From contig CAJHNH020008431.1 of NCBI GenBank assembly GCA_905116865.2, positions 364,965 to 428,964 of the forward strand: a stretch of 64,000 bases of DNA. Reading direction: 5' to 3'. Position 1 is the stretch's first letter; each line of letters begins with the position of its first letter. Below are positions 1 through 11,706 of this stretch, one piece after another. Under the pieces are notes generated by a model. The model saw only the letters and a list, made by a program, of their open reading frames with translations. It did not search any database and was not told where the DNA came from. Origin of the DNA: Candidula unifasciata. Taxonomy: Eukaryota; Mollusca; Gastropoda; Stylommatophora; Geomitridae. The position numbers and the translations under genes are program-made.

Positions 1-130
1 TCCGACTTCAAAGGAAGCTCCCCAATTAGTCGACTCTTACGACATGCTTCTGGTTAGGCAGAGGGTCTATTCTTGTTTTCCCCACGATGGGGCCCAGGAA
101 CCCACACGGGGAATCGACGGATTTGAAGAG
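1..130 (-). repeat. SINE family B, 5' half
   Basis: This 130-bp stretch closely matches 53880-53995 and, more loosely, 7355-7470 and 23590-23695. The shared landmarks are an ACGACATGCTT core, a GGTCTATTCTTG stretch and an end reading GGGGCCCAGGAACCCACACG. At 53735-53995 the same sequence continues directly into the family B body, so it is the 5' half of that SINE lying on the minus strand. The left end is cut by the window edge. The family name is mine; no database was searched. Confidence 0.65.
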
Positions 131-1027
131 ACCGCGGAGGCAGTTGCAGCATAGATCCTTGTACGGCGTAAGAAACGGAACATGGCCGCGTACAAAGTTC
201 CAGTCTCCTAACCACACAAAGAGATGACAGATAATTTTACAGTCATTTAGATTTATTGTATTACAATAGTTTACATTATTACTCTTATGATGAGGTTCAT
301 ATTGATGGTTTTGTAAAATTAAATATAATGTGTGTGTATTATTCACTGTTAAGGGATTTTATTTCAATGTTCGTCCCAAGCCCGCAAAGAAATCTTGTGG
401 CTGTGCAAATGTATTAATAGATTTTACTATCCGTCTATTCGATTATCCATCACAGCCATGATACAGACGGTGACAGATTATCGAGGTTTTACTGTATTTA
501 TGTTTGACATGCACATTATTATTATTATTACTGATACTATTATTTGATACGCATCCAAGCTTGGCTTGTATGTCTTGAACATTTTCCTACCACACCATCG
601 AAGGTGTATAAGGTAGCTCGCACACCCCCCCCCCCCAACCCCTCTTTTTCCAAACACACCTTGAATCAGGTGGCGGATAGGTGGTTTGTGCGGGTTCTTC
701 TGTTGTTGATTTCCTGCTTCGCTGGTTTGTTGTTTGTGTAGTCAGTTGAATGAATGAGCAGGTTAGTTACTTGTTTGATGGAGCAGGTTGGTTGATTGTT
801 TGATATCTTGGTTGCATGAATGATTGATTAGTTACTTGGTTGGATGGGTGTTTGATTGGTTGGTGAGTTTGTTAATTTTGCAGCCTGGTTAAACAGTTGG
901 TTGATTATTTGGCTAAATGTTGAATAAGATAGTTAAATGGTTCGTTTAAATGTCTAAATCGACACAGTTCAACAGTTCAACACAGTTCAACATTTAAGAG
1001 TTGGTGATAGTGAGGTAGTCAGCAGCA

Positions 1028-1029
<2 letters not shown>
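131..1029. other. No gene seen; degenerate TTGA/TTGG-rich DNA
   Basis: I see no coding exon here. Positions 740-935 are a decayed simple repeat built from GTTGATT and GGTTGG words. A C-run lies at 627-637. Confidence 0.5.

Positions 1030-1112
<83 letters not shown>
1030..1112. repeat. (CT)n microsatellite
   Basis: Nearly pure CT dinucleotide repeat with one CCCT interruption, followed by a short (CA)n. Arg-Glu open frames on the minus strand are products of the repeat. Confidence 0.95.
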
Positions 1113-1115
<3 letters not shown>

Positions 1116-1260
1116 ACACACACACATGCAACACATAAATACAGAGTTTGTATATATGTGTGTGTGTGTGTATCCGCCCGCATCAAGGTGGAAGATGACA
1201 CTATATCTTGGCAATCAAGAATTCACATTAAGCCAGCTGATGTTATGGCTCTCCTTTTTG

Positions 1261-1459
1261 CATGTGTGTATGGGTGCGTATGTGTATGGGTGCGAATGTG
1301 TATGGGTGCGTATGTGTATGGGTGCGTATGTGTATGGGTGCGAATGTGTATGGGTGCGTATGTGTATGGGTGCGAATGTGTGTGGGTGCGTATGTGTATG
1401 GGTGCGTATGTGTATGGGGCGAATGTATATCGGTGCGTATGTGTATGGGTGCGTATGAG
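1261..1459. repeat. 16-bp minisatellite (TGTGTATGGGTGCGTA)
   Basis: About twelve copies of a 16-bp unit, with G/A alternation at one position (TGCGTATG or TGCGAATG). Open frames on both strands follow from the periodicity and carry no recognisable domain. Confidence 0.9.
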
Positions 1460-1536
1460 CAGATCTGCATACACGTTCATGTGTCATGACAATGAGTAAG
1501 TGATATGACATAGCAGAATTATCTCGGCTAAGCGAA

Positions 1537-1540
<4 letters not shown>

Positions 1541-1569
<29 letters not shown>
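1541..1569. repeat. Poly-G tract
   Basis: A run of 29 G followed by TGGGG. It could form a G-quadruplex, but its length may be unreliable in the assembly. Confidence 0.95.
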
Positions 1570-1839
1570 TGGGGTGACAGATGTAACTATAGTTCCACCT
1601 TTTGTAACCACTGAACCACGGAAACAACGGTAATGACTTTCTCTATGGTAACTACAAACTCACAAGGCTACCTGTGACAGGTGTTTCTAGATATGCAAAT
1701 TCTGGTTTAATCATTGACAGCAGCTTGCGGGGACATGTGATACTCTAGACTGGGTTCATTAAAAATTCAGCCACGCGCGGCAACGACTGAATAACGAGCT
1801 AATTTTAAACGAATGAAAAATGTTTTATTTCCTATAAGT

Positions 1840-2036
1840 CATCGATTCTCAACCTATGGATCACGACCCTTGTGGGGGTCGAACGACCCTTTCACGTGGG
1901 TGGCATAAGACCATCGGAAAGCACAAATTCACTAAAGCTATAAAGAAGCAACGAAAGTAATGTTATGGTTGGGGGTCGTCACAACATGAGGAACTGTATT
2001 AAAGGGTCGCGGCATTAGCAAGGTTGAGAACCTCTG
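1840..2036 (+). mobile_element. SPIN-like hAT MITE with intact 8-bp target duplication
   Basis: A 197-bp non-autonomous DNA transposon. It is flanked by the perfect 8-bp direct repeat CTATAAGT at 1832-1839 and 2037-2044; 8-bp target duplications are the hAT hallmark. Its ends form imperfect terminal inverted repeats (GATTCTCAACCT at the left, the complement of AAGGTTGAGAACC at the right). Internal words such as GGGGGTCGAACGACCCTTTC, AAGACCATCGGAAA and ACAACATGAGGAACTGTATT are those I know from SPIN (Space Invader) elements, which are known for transfer between animal phyla. There is no transposase inside, so it would have moved in trans. The SPIN name is from memory; the hAT call rests on the sequence. 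Confidence 0.85.
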
Positions 2037-2044
2037 CTATAAGT

Positions 2045-2439
2045 TTTCCGGGCTCAGAGTTTGCATTTTTATAATACGATTTTTGTTTCTTTGGCTTAAG
2101 CAGGTGATGTGTGTTAAACTCGAGAACCTGCAGAACAAGGAAATAATGTAATGGAGGGAAAGATTGAGCCCGCCAAAAATGTTTTCACTTCATCAGAAGA
2201 ACCCCATGTATGAAATGTGTTTTACTAAACGCAGACACATATTATAGGATGTATACCAGTTACTTTTAACGTCAACAATTATACAGGAGTTGGTATCATT
2301 AGCACCCAGATATTTATTATTACTGTAAACTCTAAATCGAGCGTTGATGAGGGAGGCTAACGTTTCTGGACTGTTTCTGTTAGGCAGCATATGCCCTCAG
2401 TTGTCTCAGGCCAGGGCTCTCTATATGTTGCCGTCTCTT
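2045..2439. other. No gene seen
   Basis: Unclassified DNA between the hAT MITE and a SINE-like repeat. I see no conserved coding segment. Confidence 0.4.
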
Positions 2440-2765
2440 GCAGTCGAGGTTCCGAAGTCACTGCAGGGGGTCGCCCCGTAACTGCTAAGTTTCCGTGCCA
2501 GTGAAAATCCCACACAATGTCCCTCACTGTTCAATTTTAGAATTAGTGAAAAGCTTGTCAGTCCCGGGAAGAAAAGAGGGTGGGGTCCTTGAACCTTGCA
2601 CACGCAAAGTAAACATTCACAAAACAGCTATCGTATGTGCCAACACTAACGGTACCACACCAGAACAGCAGCTCATTGTTCATGCAGTCGATCAACCACG
2701 AAAGTCGGAATTGCAACCGCAAAACTACACGCCATTCTGAATGTAATTGGCTATACGCCATTGCA
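2440..2765. repeat. Interspersed repeat family C
   Basis: It shares ordered blocks with 41020-41295: GGTCGCCCC..AACTGCTA, GCCAGTGAAAATC.CACACAATGTCC, GTCAACACTAACGGT and TACACGCCATTTCGAATGTAAT. A more diverged third copy lies at 51490-51780. Length is about 300 bp, with no coding capacity. Confidence 0.65.
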
Positions 2766-3034
2766 CCCGCCATTCTATAAAACCTCTCTATATTATTCAT
2801 CATAATATCGTGTCGTGCCTTGGCATGCTCTACAGTGCTGGCATTCCAGTCATCCATTCCATCGTATCATTTGGGAACCTGTCTAAGCATGAATGAAACC
2901 CCAACCAGATACACCTTTTTTTATTCTCTCTCTTTCAGTTACATTTGTCTTGCGGTTTCCCTTGGACCTTCCCTGTACTTCCATGTTTTACATGCAGACA
3001 CCAGTAAATGTAAACGATCCTCTCCCATGTCCTT

Positions 3035-3275
3035 ATGCATGCCGGTATATGGGAGCTACACCTATATTTTATAGATTAATCAGCACTTTATGGATCATGT
3101 GGTCAGCATCACGCCAGCCGCCTTTATTTCCCAGGAATTACCTGGTAACTATATTAGACTACGTCGTCCTGGGAGCCAATGTCATTTTTTTTAAACATCT
3201 AATGCCATGCTGACGTGAGCCCGCGAACTTCGGACCTGAAACGAGCGTGTAACCACTACGCCACAGCGGCAGTGT
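3035..3275 (-). mobile_element. tRNA-derived SINE family D, near full length
   Basis: On the minus strand the element starts with a tRNA-like head whose A box reads TGGCGTAGTGG and whose B-box region reads AAGTTCGCGGGC. The body is shared with copies at 9600, 32345, 42200, 43245, 56200 and 62925; on the plus strand it reads ACCTATATTTTATAGA, GTGGTCAGCATCACGCC and CCTGGGAGCCAA. It would have been transcribed by RNA polymerase III. Confidence 0.8.
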
Positions 3276-3654
3276 TACAAGAGTATATGTTTAATATAAC
3301 ATTGTTTCTACACAGCACACCTTTAGAGTTGCACAGTTCGATCCAATGTACGCACTACCACTTGGATTACGAGCTAAGAGTCCATACACACACTCAAGTC
3401 TTCATAAGACTGATTAAATTAGCTTGGAGAAAAATTGTCGCGTTCATCGATCGCTTCCAGCAAAAGACGAAAGCCAAGAGATGAAAATCTGAGCAGATTC
3501 TTGGGGAAACAATTGTAAACTGTAGGCTGAGTGGGAAATGTGAGAACAAGGAGAATTATAGGTCACGACATAATGAAGTGGAAGATAGAGTTTATTTTTT
3601 TCGTCGATGTCTTTCAGACAATTAGTTTGCGTCATTAAACGTACACCTGCAAGG

Positions 3655-3972
3655 ATGTATACTAAAGAGGATTATACCAAACAGGGTGTATACCAAACAG
3701 TATGTATACCAAACAGGGTGTATACCAAACAGTATGTAAACCAATCAGTATGTATACCAAACAGTATGTATACCAAACCATATGTTTACCAAAACAGGGT
3801 GTATACCAAACATGATGTATACCAAACAGGGTGTATACCAAACAGTATGTATACCAAACAGGGTGTATACCAAACAGGATGTATACGAACAGAATGTATA
3901 CCAGACCGGATGTATACCAAATAGGGTGTGTACCAAACAGGATGTATACGAAACAGGAGGTATACCAAACGA
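3655..3972. repeat. 16-bp minisatellite (TATACCAAACAGGGTG)
   Basis: About twenty imperfect copies of a 16-bp unit with the two variants CAGGGTG and CAGTATG. Reading frames on both strands stay open because the unit rarely gains a stop; they carry no domain. Confidence 0.9.
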
Positions 3973-5035
3973 GTTTTCCCATTTAAAAAAAAATGTAGAA
4001 TAATTCATCCGTTCCCACGAAAAAACAAATTCAATTGTTATTGGCATATTATACATTGATGGGTGTTCTATCACATAATGTAAACATTGCTCAATTTAAA
4101 AATCTGTCTATACACACGTAGTAAGGTGACATTTTTGAAAATGTAAACTCACTTCACCTTGCCGAGAAGGGTCGAGTGTCTATACGGATGGTGCTGAGTA
4201 GGGTCAGTTTGGAGAATAGGCGGGTTTACTGTTTTTTTTTTTTTAAGTCGTGGCTAGTTTTTTATTCTGACAATAGCTGGTCATATCCCTAAACCAGGCT
4301 GTACTAATTCCAAAGCGGACGCATAGCGAAGTGCCACTGTATTTGGAAATTGTTCGCTACTCTTATCATGTGTCCAGATAGTCTGCAGCGCTGAACCCCA
4401 CACGCCCCCCCCCCCCCCCCCCAATCCACAACCTTTGTTTTCGCCTTCCCCCAGAAAGAACCCCAGAGCTGACCCAAAACGTCACCCCGGAATGACCTCT
4501 CGTATGACAACCGGAAGGTAATGCCAGTCAACCAGCCCTAAAACACACAAGCCAATCTGTATACCATATTTCTATCGATTACTAATCATAGGGAGAATAT
4601 TACTGTACAATATAAATTTTTTGTCTTCTGTTAATTCTCCCATGTTATTGGTGTGTTTTAATAATCCATTTGCCGGCATGGTAATTTGGTTGCTCCAAAC
4701 ACAAGCGTCCTTATTGATTGTCCCTAGTTGGAAACAATTCTGTGTTTCTTCTTCTTCTTCTTTTTGTTCTCAGTACATTTTACTTCGCGTTTCTCTCTAT
4801 TTTTGTCAGCAAATAGAATGGACATTGGCAAACAGTATATTATTGAAACACAGAATGAGCGTTTTAGGACAAACGGCATCAATATTGAAATGCAAGCACG
4901 CGAATATGAACACTAAAAAAAAGGACTTTGTTCAACTTTACATATTTACCAACGCTGTGCTGTCAGTGTCAAACATGAAGACTGTCTTCGGAAGACAGAA
5001 GAGAAATAGTCACGACGGAAAGGAAATATTTAGCT
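3973..5035. other. No gene established; poly-C tract and a possible exon-like segment
   Basis: A C-run lies at 4405-4422. The segment after the acceptor-like CTATTTTTGTCAG near 4812 stays open for about 33 codons to a TAA at 4914. I could not connect it to other exons, so I do not call it a gene. Confidence 0.35.
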
Positions 5036-5178
5036 AGGTGTAACAAGAAAACGTCGACTTAGAAACGATGATATCAGCAGAAGAGTCGGCACAGAACCAA
5101 TAGTGAACTGTATCGGCGGACAACAGATCGAATGGTTTGGTCATTTAAAAAAGAATGGCATCAGACAGGGCCCCAGGG
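5036..5178 (+). pseudogene. LINE C-terminal relic
   Basis: Translation gives VGTEPIVN..GGQQIEWFGHL, matching VGTEPILNYIQRQQVKWFAHL encoded at 61515-61905 and the related frame at 38985-39255. This is the region just after the reverse transcriptase in an endonuclease-type LINE. Only about 45 codons survive. Confidence 0.6.
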
Positions 5179-5369
5179 AGAGCACTGTGATACAGATAGA
5201 GCGGTAACAGAGCCGGAGTTCGACCACGCAAAATAGGGACCACATAAATATCGGAGACACTGAAAAGTACCATATCGTTAGCGAACAGAAAGGCCCTTTC
5301 CAGAGATCTCCTCCTACCCCGACGCTGCAAAACATTCCAAGAGTAAGGAAAAAAGAAGAGGGTGGGTTT

Positions 5370-5657
5370 CTGGGTTTTATTCTGTGGAACAAAGAATCGA
5401 CCCACTACCCCCTTTCCCCACCCCCCCCCCTCCCCAGCAAGCATGTCGTGGGAGGCAACTAATTAGGGGTATTTCCCTTAAGGTCCATCTATCTGCCTGA
5501 GAGATAGGGAACCAACAGTCTGCATAAACATAAGCCAGATCTGCATGGTAACTCAAGTTCTGGAACAAGACAAAGGTCCAGGAGTGGACGAACAACAAAA
5601 CATTCTTCCGGGGTTTTTACAGCCGGTAAACACCAAGAATAGGAAGAAGATTTCGTC
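5370..5657 (+). mobile_element. SINE family B copy
   Basis: The copy joins the 5' half (GGTTTCTGGGTTTTATTC, AGCAAGCATGTCGTG) to the common body (TGCCTGAGAGATAGGGAACC, AAGCCAGATCTGCAT, AGTTCTGGAACAAG, GGACGAACAACA). It ends in an AAGAAGA-type tail next to the CTGT array. Confidence 0.75.
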
Positions 5658-5699
5658 TATATCCAATATACTTAATTATTCTTTATGGGAATCTCCATG

Positions 5700-6119
<420 letters not shown>

Positions 6120-6320
6120 CATCGCTCCTACATAGTCTAACAAACCGCTAGCACAAACAACATAAATACACCAACCATCCCATCTAAAAACCACCCCAAC
6201 GAAAGGCAAAAACGAACTTTCCCCGTACACTCCCAGTAAATTACAGATTACAAAAGCGTGTTTACATTTTCTGATTAAACAGCCACCACATTCTTCGAGA
6301 CCGTTTTCTTGTCTCTGTAG

Positions 6321-7136
6321 GCAGCAAACACCCAGTCCACACTGTGCTGCTTGCAAACACCCAGTCCACGCAGTGCTGCTTTGCAAACACCCAGTCCACG
6401 CAGTGCTGCTTGCAAACACTTAGTCCACACAGTGCTGCCTGCAAACACCCAGTCCACGCAGTCCTGCTTGCAAACACCCAGTCCACACAGTGCTGCTTGC
6501 AAACACCCAGTCCACGCAGTGCTGGTTGCAAACACCCAGTCCACGCAGTGCTGCTTGCAAACACCCAGTCCACGCAGTGCTGCTTGCAAACACCCAGTCC
6601 ACGCAGTGCTGCTTGCAAACACCCAGTCCATGCAGTGCTGCCTGCAAACACCCAGTCCACACAGTGCTGCCTGCAAATACCAAGTCCACACAGTGCTGCC
6701 TGCAAACACCCAGTCCACACAGTGCTGCCTGCAAACACCCAGTCCACACAGTGCTGCCAGCAAACACCCAGTCCACGCAGTGCTGCCTGCAAACACCCAG
6801 TCCACGCAGTGCTGCTTGCAAACACCCAGTCCATGCAGTGCTGTCAGCAAACACCCAGTCCACACAGTGCTGCCTGCAAACACCCAGTCCACACACTGCT
6901 GCCTGCAAACACCCAGTCCACACAGTGCTGCCTGCAAACACCCAGTCCACGCAGTGCTGCCTGCAAACACCCAGTCCACGCAGTGCTGCCTGCAAACACC
7001 CAGTCCACACAGTGCTGCCTGCAAACACCCAGTCCACGCAGTGCTGCCTGCAAACACCCAGTCCACACAGTGCTGCCTGCAAACACCCAGTCCACGCAGT
7101 GCTGCCTGCAAATACCAAGTCCACACAGTGCTGCTT
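6321..7136. repeat. 29-bp minisatellite, about 28 copies
   Basis: The unit is AACACCCAGTCCACGCAGTG plus CTGCTTGCA. Substitutions are mostly CACGCA or CACACA and CTTGCA or CCTGCA, with a few GCAAATACCAAG units. Because 29 is not a multiple of three, all three frames are visited in turn, and several frames on both strands remain open for 200-285 codons without forming a protein family. Confidence 0.95.
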
Positions 7137-7274
7137 GATTATCCTGCTGTTCTATTCTCTGTGATGAGTTTGTATCTAGTTCCATGTTCTCATGTCATCA
7201 CCAGTTAATTTTCGCCTATGAGTGCATGATCAAATTTACACTTTCTTCTTTTTCTGCATTTGCCCATTAAAGGG

Positions 7275-7470
7275 CAGTTAGCATATTGTGTTGTGGTTTA
7301 CAGCTAGGCTGTGATGTCTTCGCCTTTCGTCGCAACACAACAGATATCAGCAAACTCAAAATTAATCGCCTTTTACGACATTTTGGTGGGGGCAGGGGTC
7401 TATTCCACCCCAACCCCAGAGGAAAAAAAGAAGAAAACATAGGGCCCTGAAACCCACATGGGGAAGTTTG
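7275..7470 (-). repeat. SINE family B/G copy
   Basis: The minus strand reads GACATCACAGCCTAGCTGTA, as in the body at 50890-51075. It is joined to the family B 5' half (TAATCGCCTTTTACGACA, CCCTGAAACCCACATGGGGA on the plus strand). Confidence 0.6.
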
Positions 7471-7671
7471 CCTTTGTGAAATCTCTTTGTCTGTGCTCTG
7501 TGTAAGTCTGATCCCATTCATCGCTCTAAAAGGCTCTAGTAAAAGAAACTATGGTGCTTTCTTAATAACCTACCCCAGACAGGGGACATCCATCGGTCAC
7601 GGGACAGTCTAATATTTTAGGGGATGGTAGGCTGCATCGGGGAGCGGGGGGAGGGAGGGAGGGTGGGCGCT

Positions 7672-8168
7672 CAACCACCTAAAAATGTGTGGCGATGGTG
7701 AATGGGGTCGGGGGGGGGGGGGGAGCTCATCGCCCTAAAAATGTTTAGTGAGGGGGTATGGGGGCTCAACCCCTAAAAAATTTGTGGCGAGGGGTATGGG
7801 GATCTCAACCCTAAACAAATGCGTGGCTAGGGGGAATGGGGATCTCAACCCTAAACAAATGCGTGGCTAGGGGGAATGGGGATCTCAACCCTAAACAAAT
7901 GCGTGGCTAGGGGGGATGGGAATCTCAACCCTAAACAAATGCGTGGCGAGGGGGTATAGGGGTCTCAACCCTAAACAAATGCGTGGCTAGGGGGAATGGG
8001 GATCTCAACCCAAACAAATGCGTGGCTAGGGGGAATGGGGATCTCAACCCTAAACAAATGCGTGGCTAGGGGGAATGGGGATCTCAACCCTAAACAAATG
8101 CGTGGCTAGGGGGAATGGGGATCTCAACCCTAAACAAATGCGTGACGAGGGGGTATGGGAGGGGGGGG
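7672..8168. repeat. 40-bp minisatellite
   Basis: Eight or nine well-kept copies of GCGTGGCTAGGGGGAATGGG plus GATCTCAACCCTAAACAAAT, preceded by three diverged units with G-runs. The left side is the older, more decayed edge. Confidence 0.93.
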
Positions 8169-9390
8169 GGTGAGAGCTTAAGAGATCTGCGCCCAACTGG
8201 TTCCGGCGCGTGTGCCCCCTCATTTGATCTTCATGTCTGATGAGCAGATGTTGTAGCAAACACACAAAGAACTCAAAAAGTCACCGAAACAACCTGTCAT
8301 ACATTCACATCTACTAGCGTCTGCATGCGGATGTGATGTCCCAGCTATAAAACTGCTTGCTGTTACCGACAACAGCTGGGAGATGATAACCTGCTGGTCG
8401 ATATGCTTGTGTCATGTGTCTGCTGCATGTGCGGCCTGCCAGTGTATGTCATGTCGAAATTGTACTGTACTATAATACATATAAATGTCAGTTGTTGGGG
8501 AAAACCCCTCAGGCTGTCAAAAAAGCATGGTCAATAAATCTGCAGATATTGATCATCACCAAAATGGGGTAAATTCGAGGGGAGTGAAGAAGTAAAAGAA
8601 ATGTAGGGGAAACCTCTGTTACAATAGTTGTAAGACAAAGCTAAAGAAACATTGCTCCATATTGAACGCTTCCGGAGAAGAAGAAAAGGACCAACGGAGA
8701 ATCAACAAACAGGCACTAAAATGAGAAATAAAGGGATAGATGAAGTCAGGTTGCCAAAAAGGAAACCTTTAAATAAACGTTTACTGTGACAATACGCGCG
8801 GTGACTTCAGAATGACTTTCCTCAACCTACTTTTATTTGTATGTATTTTGAAGTATACAGACAAATAGGGATTTGAATACATTCTTTATTTTAAGTAGGC
8901 GAAATGAACAAGCATTTAATTCTCCTGGGATGTTGGCGATATCACACACTAAAACTTTTTCCCAGACGTTAAGTGTTAAGGTACAGAGATAAGACTGACC
9001 AAGCAGACTTACTGACTGGAGATTTGCACACCATCTGTTGGTGTCAGATATTTTATCTCGTAGCCAGACTTTTAGGAGCAGCTAACTCCGGCTAATTGTG
9101 TTTAATTCCCCCTGAGGTTACCTAACTCGACGTCAGGTCCGACGGTCACTATTGACACAGTGAGCGGAAAGTGTTGGCAGAAGAATTGACAAAGTCGGAT
9201 TTTATTGTGATGACAGGTGAAGTAGCCTGGAGGTGTGACTTGTCTTATTTGCTCTGGCCAGCTTAATTGAACCAGAAGATCCTAGCGTGGGAATTCAAAC
9301 AATAATTGTACAGTCACTGACTGACAGTGAATATACACCCACAAGGGAGGAGCTGTAATATACCTGAATGAGAATGATTTTAGGCGTAAA
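8169..9390. other. No gene seen
   Basis: About 1.2 kb with no coding exon, transposon domain or tandem array that I can support. Confidence 0.45.
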
Positions 9391-9407
9391 NNNNNNNNNN
9401 NNNNNNN
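9391..9407. other. Assembly gap (17 N)
   Basis: Seventeen unknown bases directly beside a SINE copy. Short scaffold gaps often fall at repeats. Confidence 1.
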
Positions 9408-9560
9408 TAAGTACTTGGAACAAGTTCAAGGAAAGTTCTGTTTGTTCGTCCACTTCTGGACAGAGCTGGAGTTTTGGTTGCACATCCGTTTCACATATCT
9501 GACTTATTTGCATTCAGACGGTTGGTTCCTCGCCTCTCGAACAAACAATTTCCAGGGAGC
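9408..9560 (-). mobile_element. SINE family B fragment
   Basis: The plus strand carries the reverse complement of the common body: GTTCGTCCACTTCTGGAC, ATCCGTTTCACATATCTGAC and GGTTGGTTCCTCGCCTCTC. The 3' end is next to the assembly gap. Confidence 0.75.
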
Positions 9561-9589
9561 TGGAGCCCTCAAGATGCCAGTTTTAAATA

Positions 9590-9765
9590 CGCAATAATAA
9601 TAATAATGTAAGTAAAAGTAAAGATCCGTTCCACGCCTTTAGGCGTATCGGTAATATGGGAAGAGCGCCCATATTTTTACAGACCATCAGCACTCGGTGG
9701 GTAATGTGGTCAGCATTACGCCGGCTGTCTTTACTTTCCCAGGACAGCCCATCCTGGTATCATCA
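9590..9765 (-). mobile_element. SINE family D, head missing
   Basis: An (AAT)n run at 9592 is the reverse of the element's ATT tail. It is followed by AAAGATCCGTTCCACGCC and the GTGGTCAGCATTACGCCGGC body. The tRNA-like head is missing, and an RNase H-LINE fragment begins directly at the break. Confidence 0.75.
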
Positions 9766-10050
9766 GCAACCAGCGCAGAGTTCCAGTACTGATGGTACCG
9801 GCACAATCTGGTTATATGTCCGTCCTGCCTTTCCTCTGAGTGTAGTGAGTCGGCCAGACCCTCTGGTTACAACCAGTTGCCTCGTTCTCTCCAGGCCATA
9901 ACAATCTTCTATCTCAACTGACTCCGTTGCTTGTTCCCAAAGGGCCTTGACAATATATGCCTTGTCATGTATCAATTCACCACCCAGTGGTGCAAATCTA
10001 GCCAATATGTCTGCCTGTTCATTACCCACCACGCCGGCATAGCCAATAGA
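9766..10050 (-). pseudogene. LINE family J RNase H C-terminal relic
   Basis: The minus-strand translation gives VGNEQADILARFAPLGGELI and RGSGRLTTLRGKAGRTYNQ. The first is the last part of a LINE RNase H (GNE.AD.LA); the second is the tail shared with 10786-11245, 19745-21480 and 58736-59072. It ends abruptly before the PECCDVDS terminus seen in other copies. Confidence 0.65.
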
Positions 10051-10339
10051 AAAGATCCAAAGTATGCTAACTACCCGTGAGTAATATGAAATGTATAAAC
10101 AAATACTCCCACAGAGACCTTCTATACATGTTTGAGGGTATTTTGTTGCAAACGGTTCTCATCTCTCCTAAAAGTGTGTGTGTGTGGGGGGGGGGGGGGA
10201 GGGGTCCTCAAAGTGCCTGAACTGAAGATAACTAAGAACGATTATCTGGGAAAAACAATGGAAGTAAACTATATGATTTCGTCATCATTAAAAGAATTCT
10301 TAAAAGTTTATGTAAAATCCACTACTGACACAAGGATGT

Positions 10340-10738
10340 GAATAATGGACAGTAAGTAAATAAGTAGAACATTTTTGGAAGCTGCGGAGATGTGGTTTTA
10401 AAGACGAATGACTGGGGACGGAGCGCTTATGGGAGTGCCCCGAGTGCTGTGATGTCGGTTCTTGAATAAAATAAAATAAAATAAAACGAGTAGCCTAATG
10501 AAGATATTCTTTGGTCATGTGACGAGAAAGAGAAAACTGGAGTACATCGCGACAGTATGAAAGATGGAAGGAAGGAGAAGCTGATGGAGACAGAGAGAAC
10601 AAATGATGGACAGTCTGACATCATTCCATGGAAGATCATTTGTGTTAGAGTTGAATAAAAGTATATGAGACAGAAAGTTATGGATAGACATGACTACTAA
10701 CACCACACGGCATGGACTTTAAAAAGAAGAAGATGAGG
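10340..10738 (+). pseudogene. RTE-type LINE C-terminal relic with a nested insertion
   Basis: Decayed frames give LEAAEMWF.RRM and later FFGHVTRKRKLE, matching the better-kept RTE tails at 58309-58740 and on the minus strand at 33144-34007. Between these two parts a segment of LINE family J has been inserted (10405-10495). The copy ends in AAGAAGAAGATGA. Confidence 0.7.
10405..10495 (+). mobile_element. LINE family J 3' end inserted in an RTE relic
   Basis: It reads GGAGCGCTTATGGGAGTGCC, then CCGAGTGCTGTGATGTCGGT, then TCTTGAAT and a tail of AAAAT repeats. The same 3' end occurs at 59020-59072 and, reversed, at 10790-10860 and 19745-19830. A short 5'-truncated retroposition. Confidence 0.75.
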
Positions 10739-10785
10739 GCATTATTCTTTGCATATGAAGAGAAAGGGGGTTTTGAAATGTTGAA

Positions 10786-11245
10786 TTAAGAATCGACATC
10801 CCAGCACTCATGACATTCCCATAAGCGCTGCGTCCCCATCTCCAACAGTCTGACTGTATATCGATCTCGCCTTTGTCTTGAGTGCTGAGCATCGGCCAGA
10901 TCCCCTGGTAACTCTAGCAGGACTATTTTATTCATATTGTGACGATCTGTGTGTTCCTCCGCACGGTGCACTCGCTTCCAAAGCTTGTCATGCATCAGTT
11001 TACCGTCACGTAGCGCAGAACCAGCTAGTCTACTTTGTTCGTTTCCCCACACACCGGCGTCATCTTCACAAAATATCCAAAGGACACCAACCAACTGGGA
11101 CCTCTGAAGCGATGCTCGCCACTCTGCACAGAGTATACCGGTCTCCATCATCTCAGCATGCTCCGTGAGACTGCTACAATCACGACATGTATTTGTACAG
11201 CTGCAGTGACTGCCTCCACCTTTATTCTCAGACTAGAAAGCGGGT
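10786..11245 (-). pseudogene. LINE family J RNase H relic
   Basis: The minus strand encodes a 121-residue frame with VWGNEQSRLAGSA (RNase H C-terminal GNE.AD.LA region), then LMHDK, and a C-terminus of ECHECWDVDS. It matches 19745-20110 along its length. Upstream a second frame holds IKVEAVTAAVQIH, where the RNase H catalytic Glu would sit. The two parts are in different frames, so the copy is dead. Confidence 0.7.
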
Positions 11246-11706
11246 TTTGGAGAAAGCTACGACCACTGAAAAAAAGCAGTGAAAGCGGAGAAATGATGGT
11301 CGAAATCAGTGCCACGAAGAAATATATATACAGATTTTGATCACCATGAAAAACCAGGATATGCGGAAACGCATTGGCGCCTACGCAGTCTGCCAAGTTA
11401 CATGATGATAATAAACGCTGAGTAATTTTTCTGGTTCATTTTCCCCCTCGAAATTAAAATGTAAAACTACCCACGCGGTGAGAAGGCGCAAAAGTAGATT
11501 TGAATGCACCAATCGACCTGCGGCAAAAGAGGAGGCGGTGGCACCAATAAACAGTCAACTTTCTGTTTCGGTTTCTGAGAATTTTAGTTTCCTGTGGCTG
11601 GTTGGCTTAACGTTGGCCAAATGAAATCACCGCTTTCTGAGAATTTATTTAACCGTCTATAGTTAATGGTAGTGACTCCTTGAGTATGAAAGTACATGAG
11701 GCGGGA
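11246..11706. other. No gene established
   Basis: A short open stretch around 11450-11630 gives non-repetitive residues, but I found no splice context or homology. Confidence 0.35.

Noticed and set aside
1019..1511. Overlapping small frames on both strands
   Set aside because: Products of (CT)n and the 16-bp array.
4812..4916. Exon after the CTATTTTTGTCAG acceptor
   Set aside because: Only 33 codons to a stop, with no partner exon or homology.
6262..7208. Several 190-285-codon open frames on both strands with Cys/Trp or Pro/His-rich repeats
   Set aside because: They are translations of a 29-bp minisatellite in all frames, with no start, splice or domain evidence.
11450..11636. Open stretch with protein-like residues
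   Set aside because: No start, no convincing donor or acceptor pair, and no homologue recognised.
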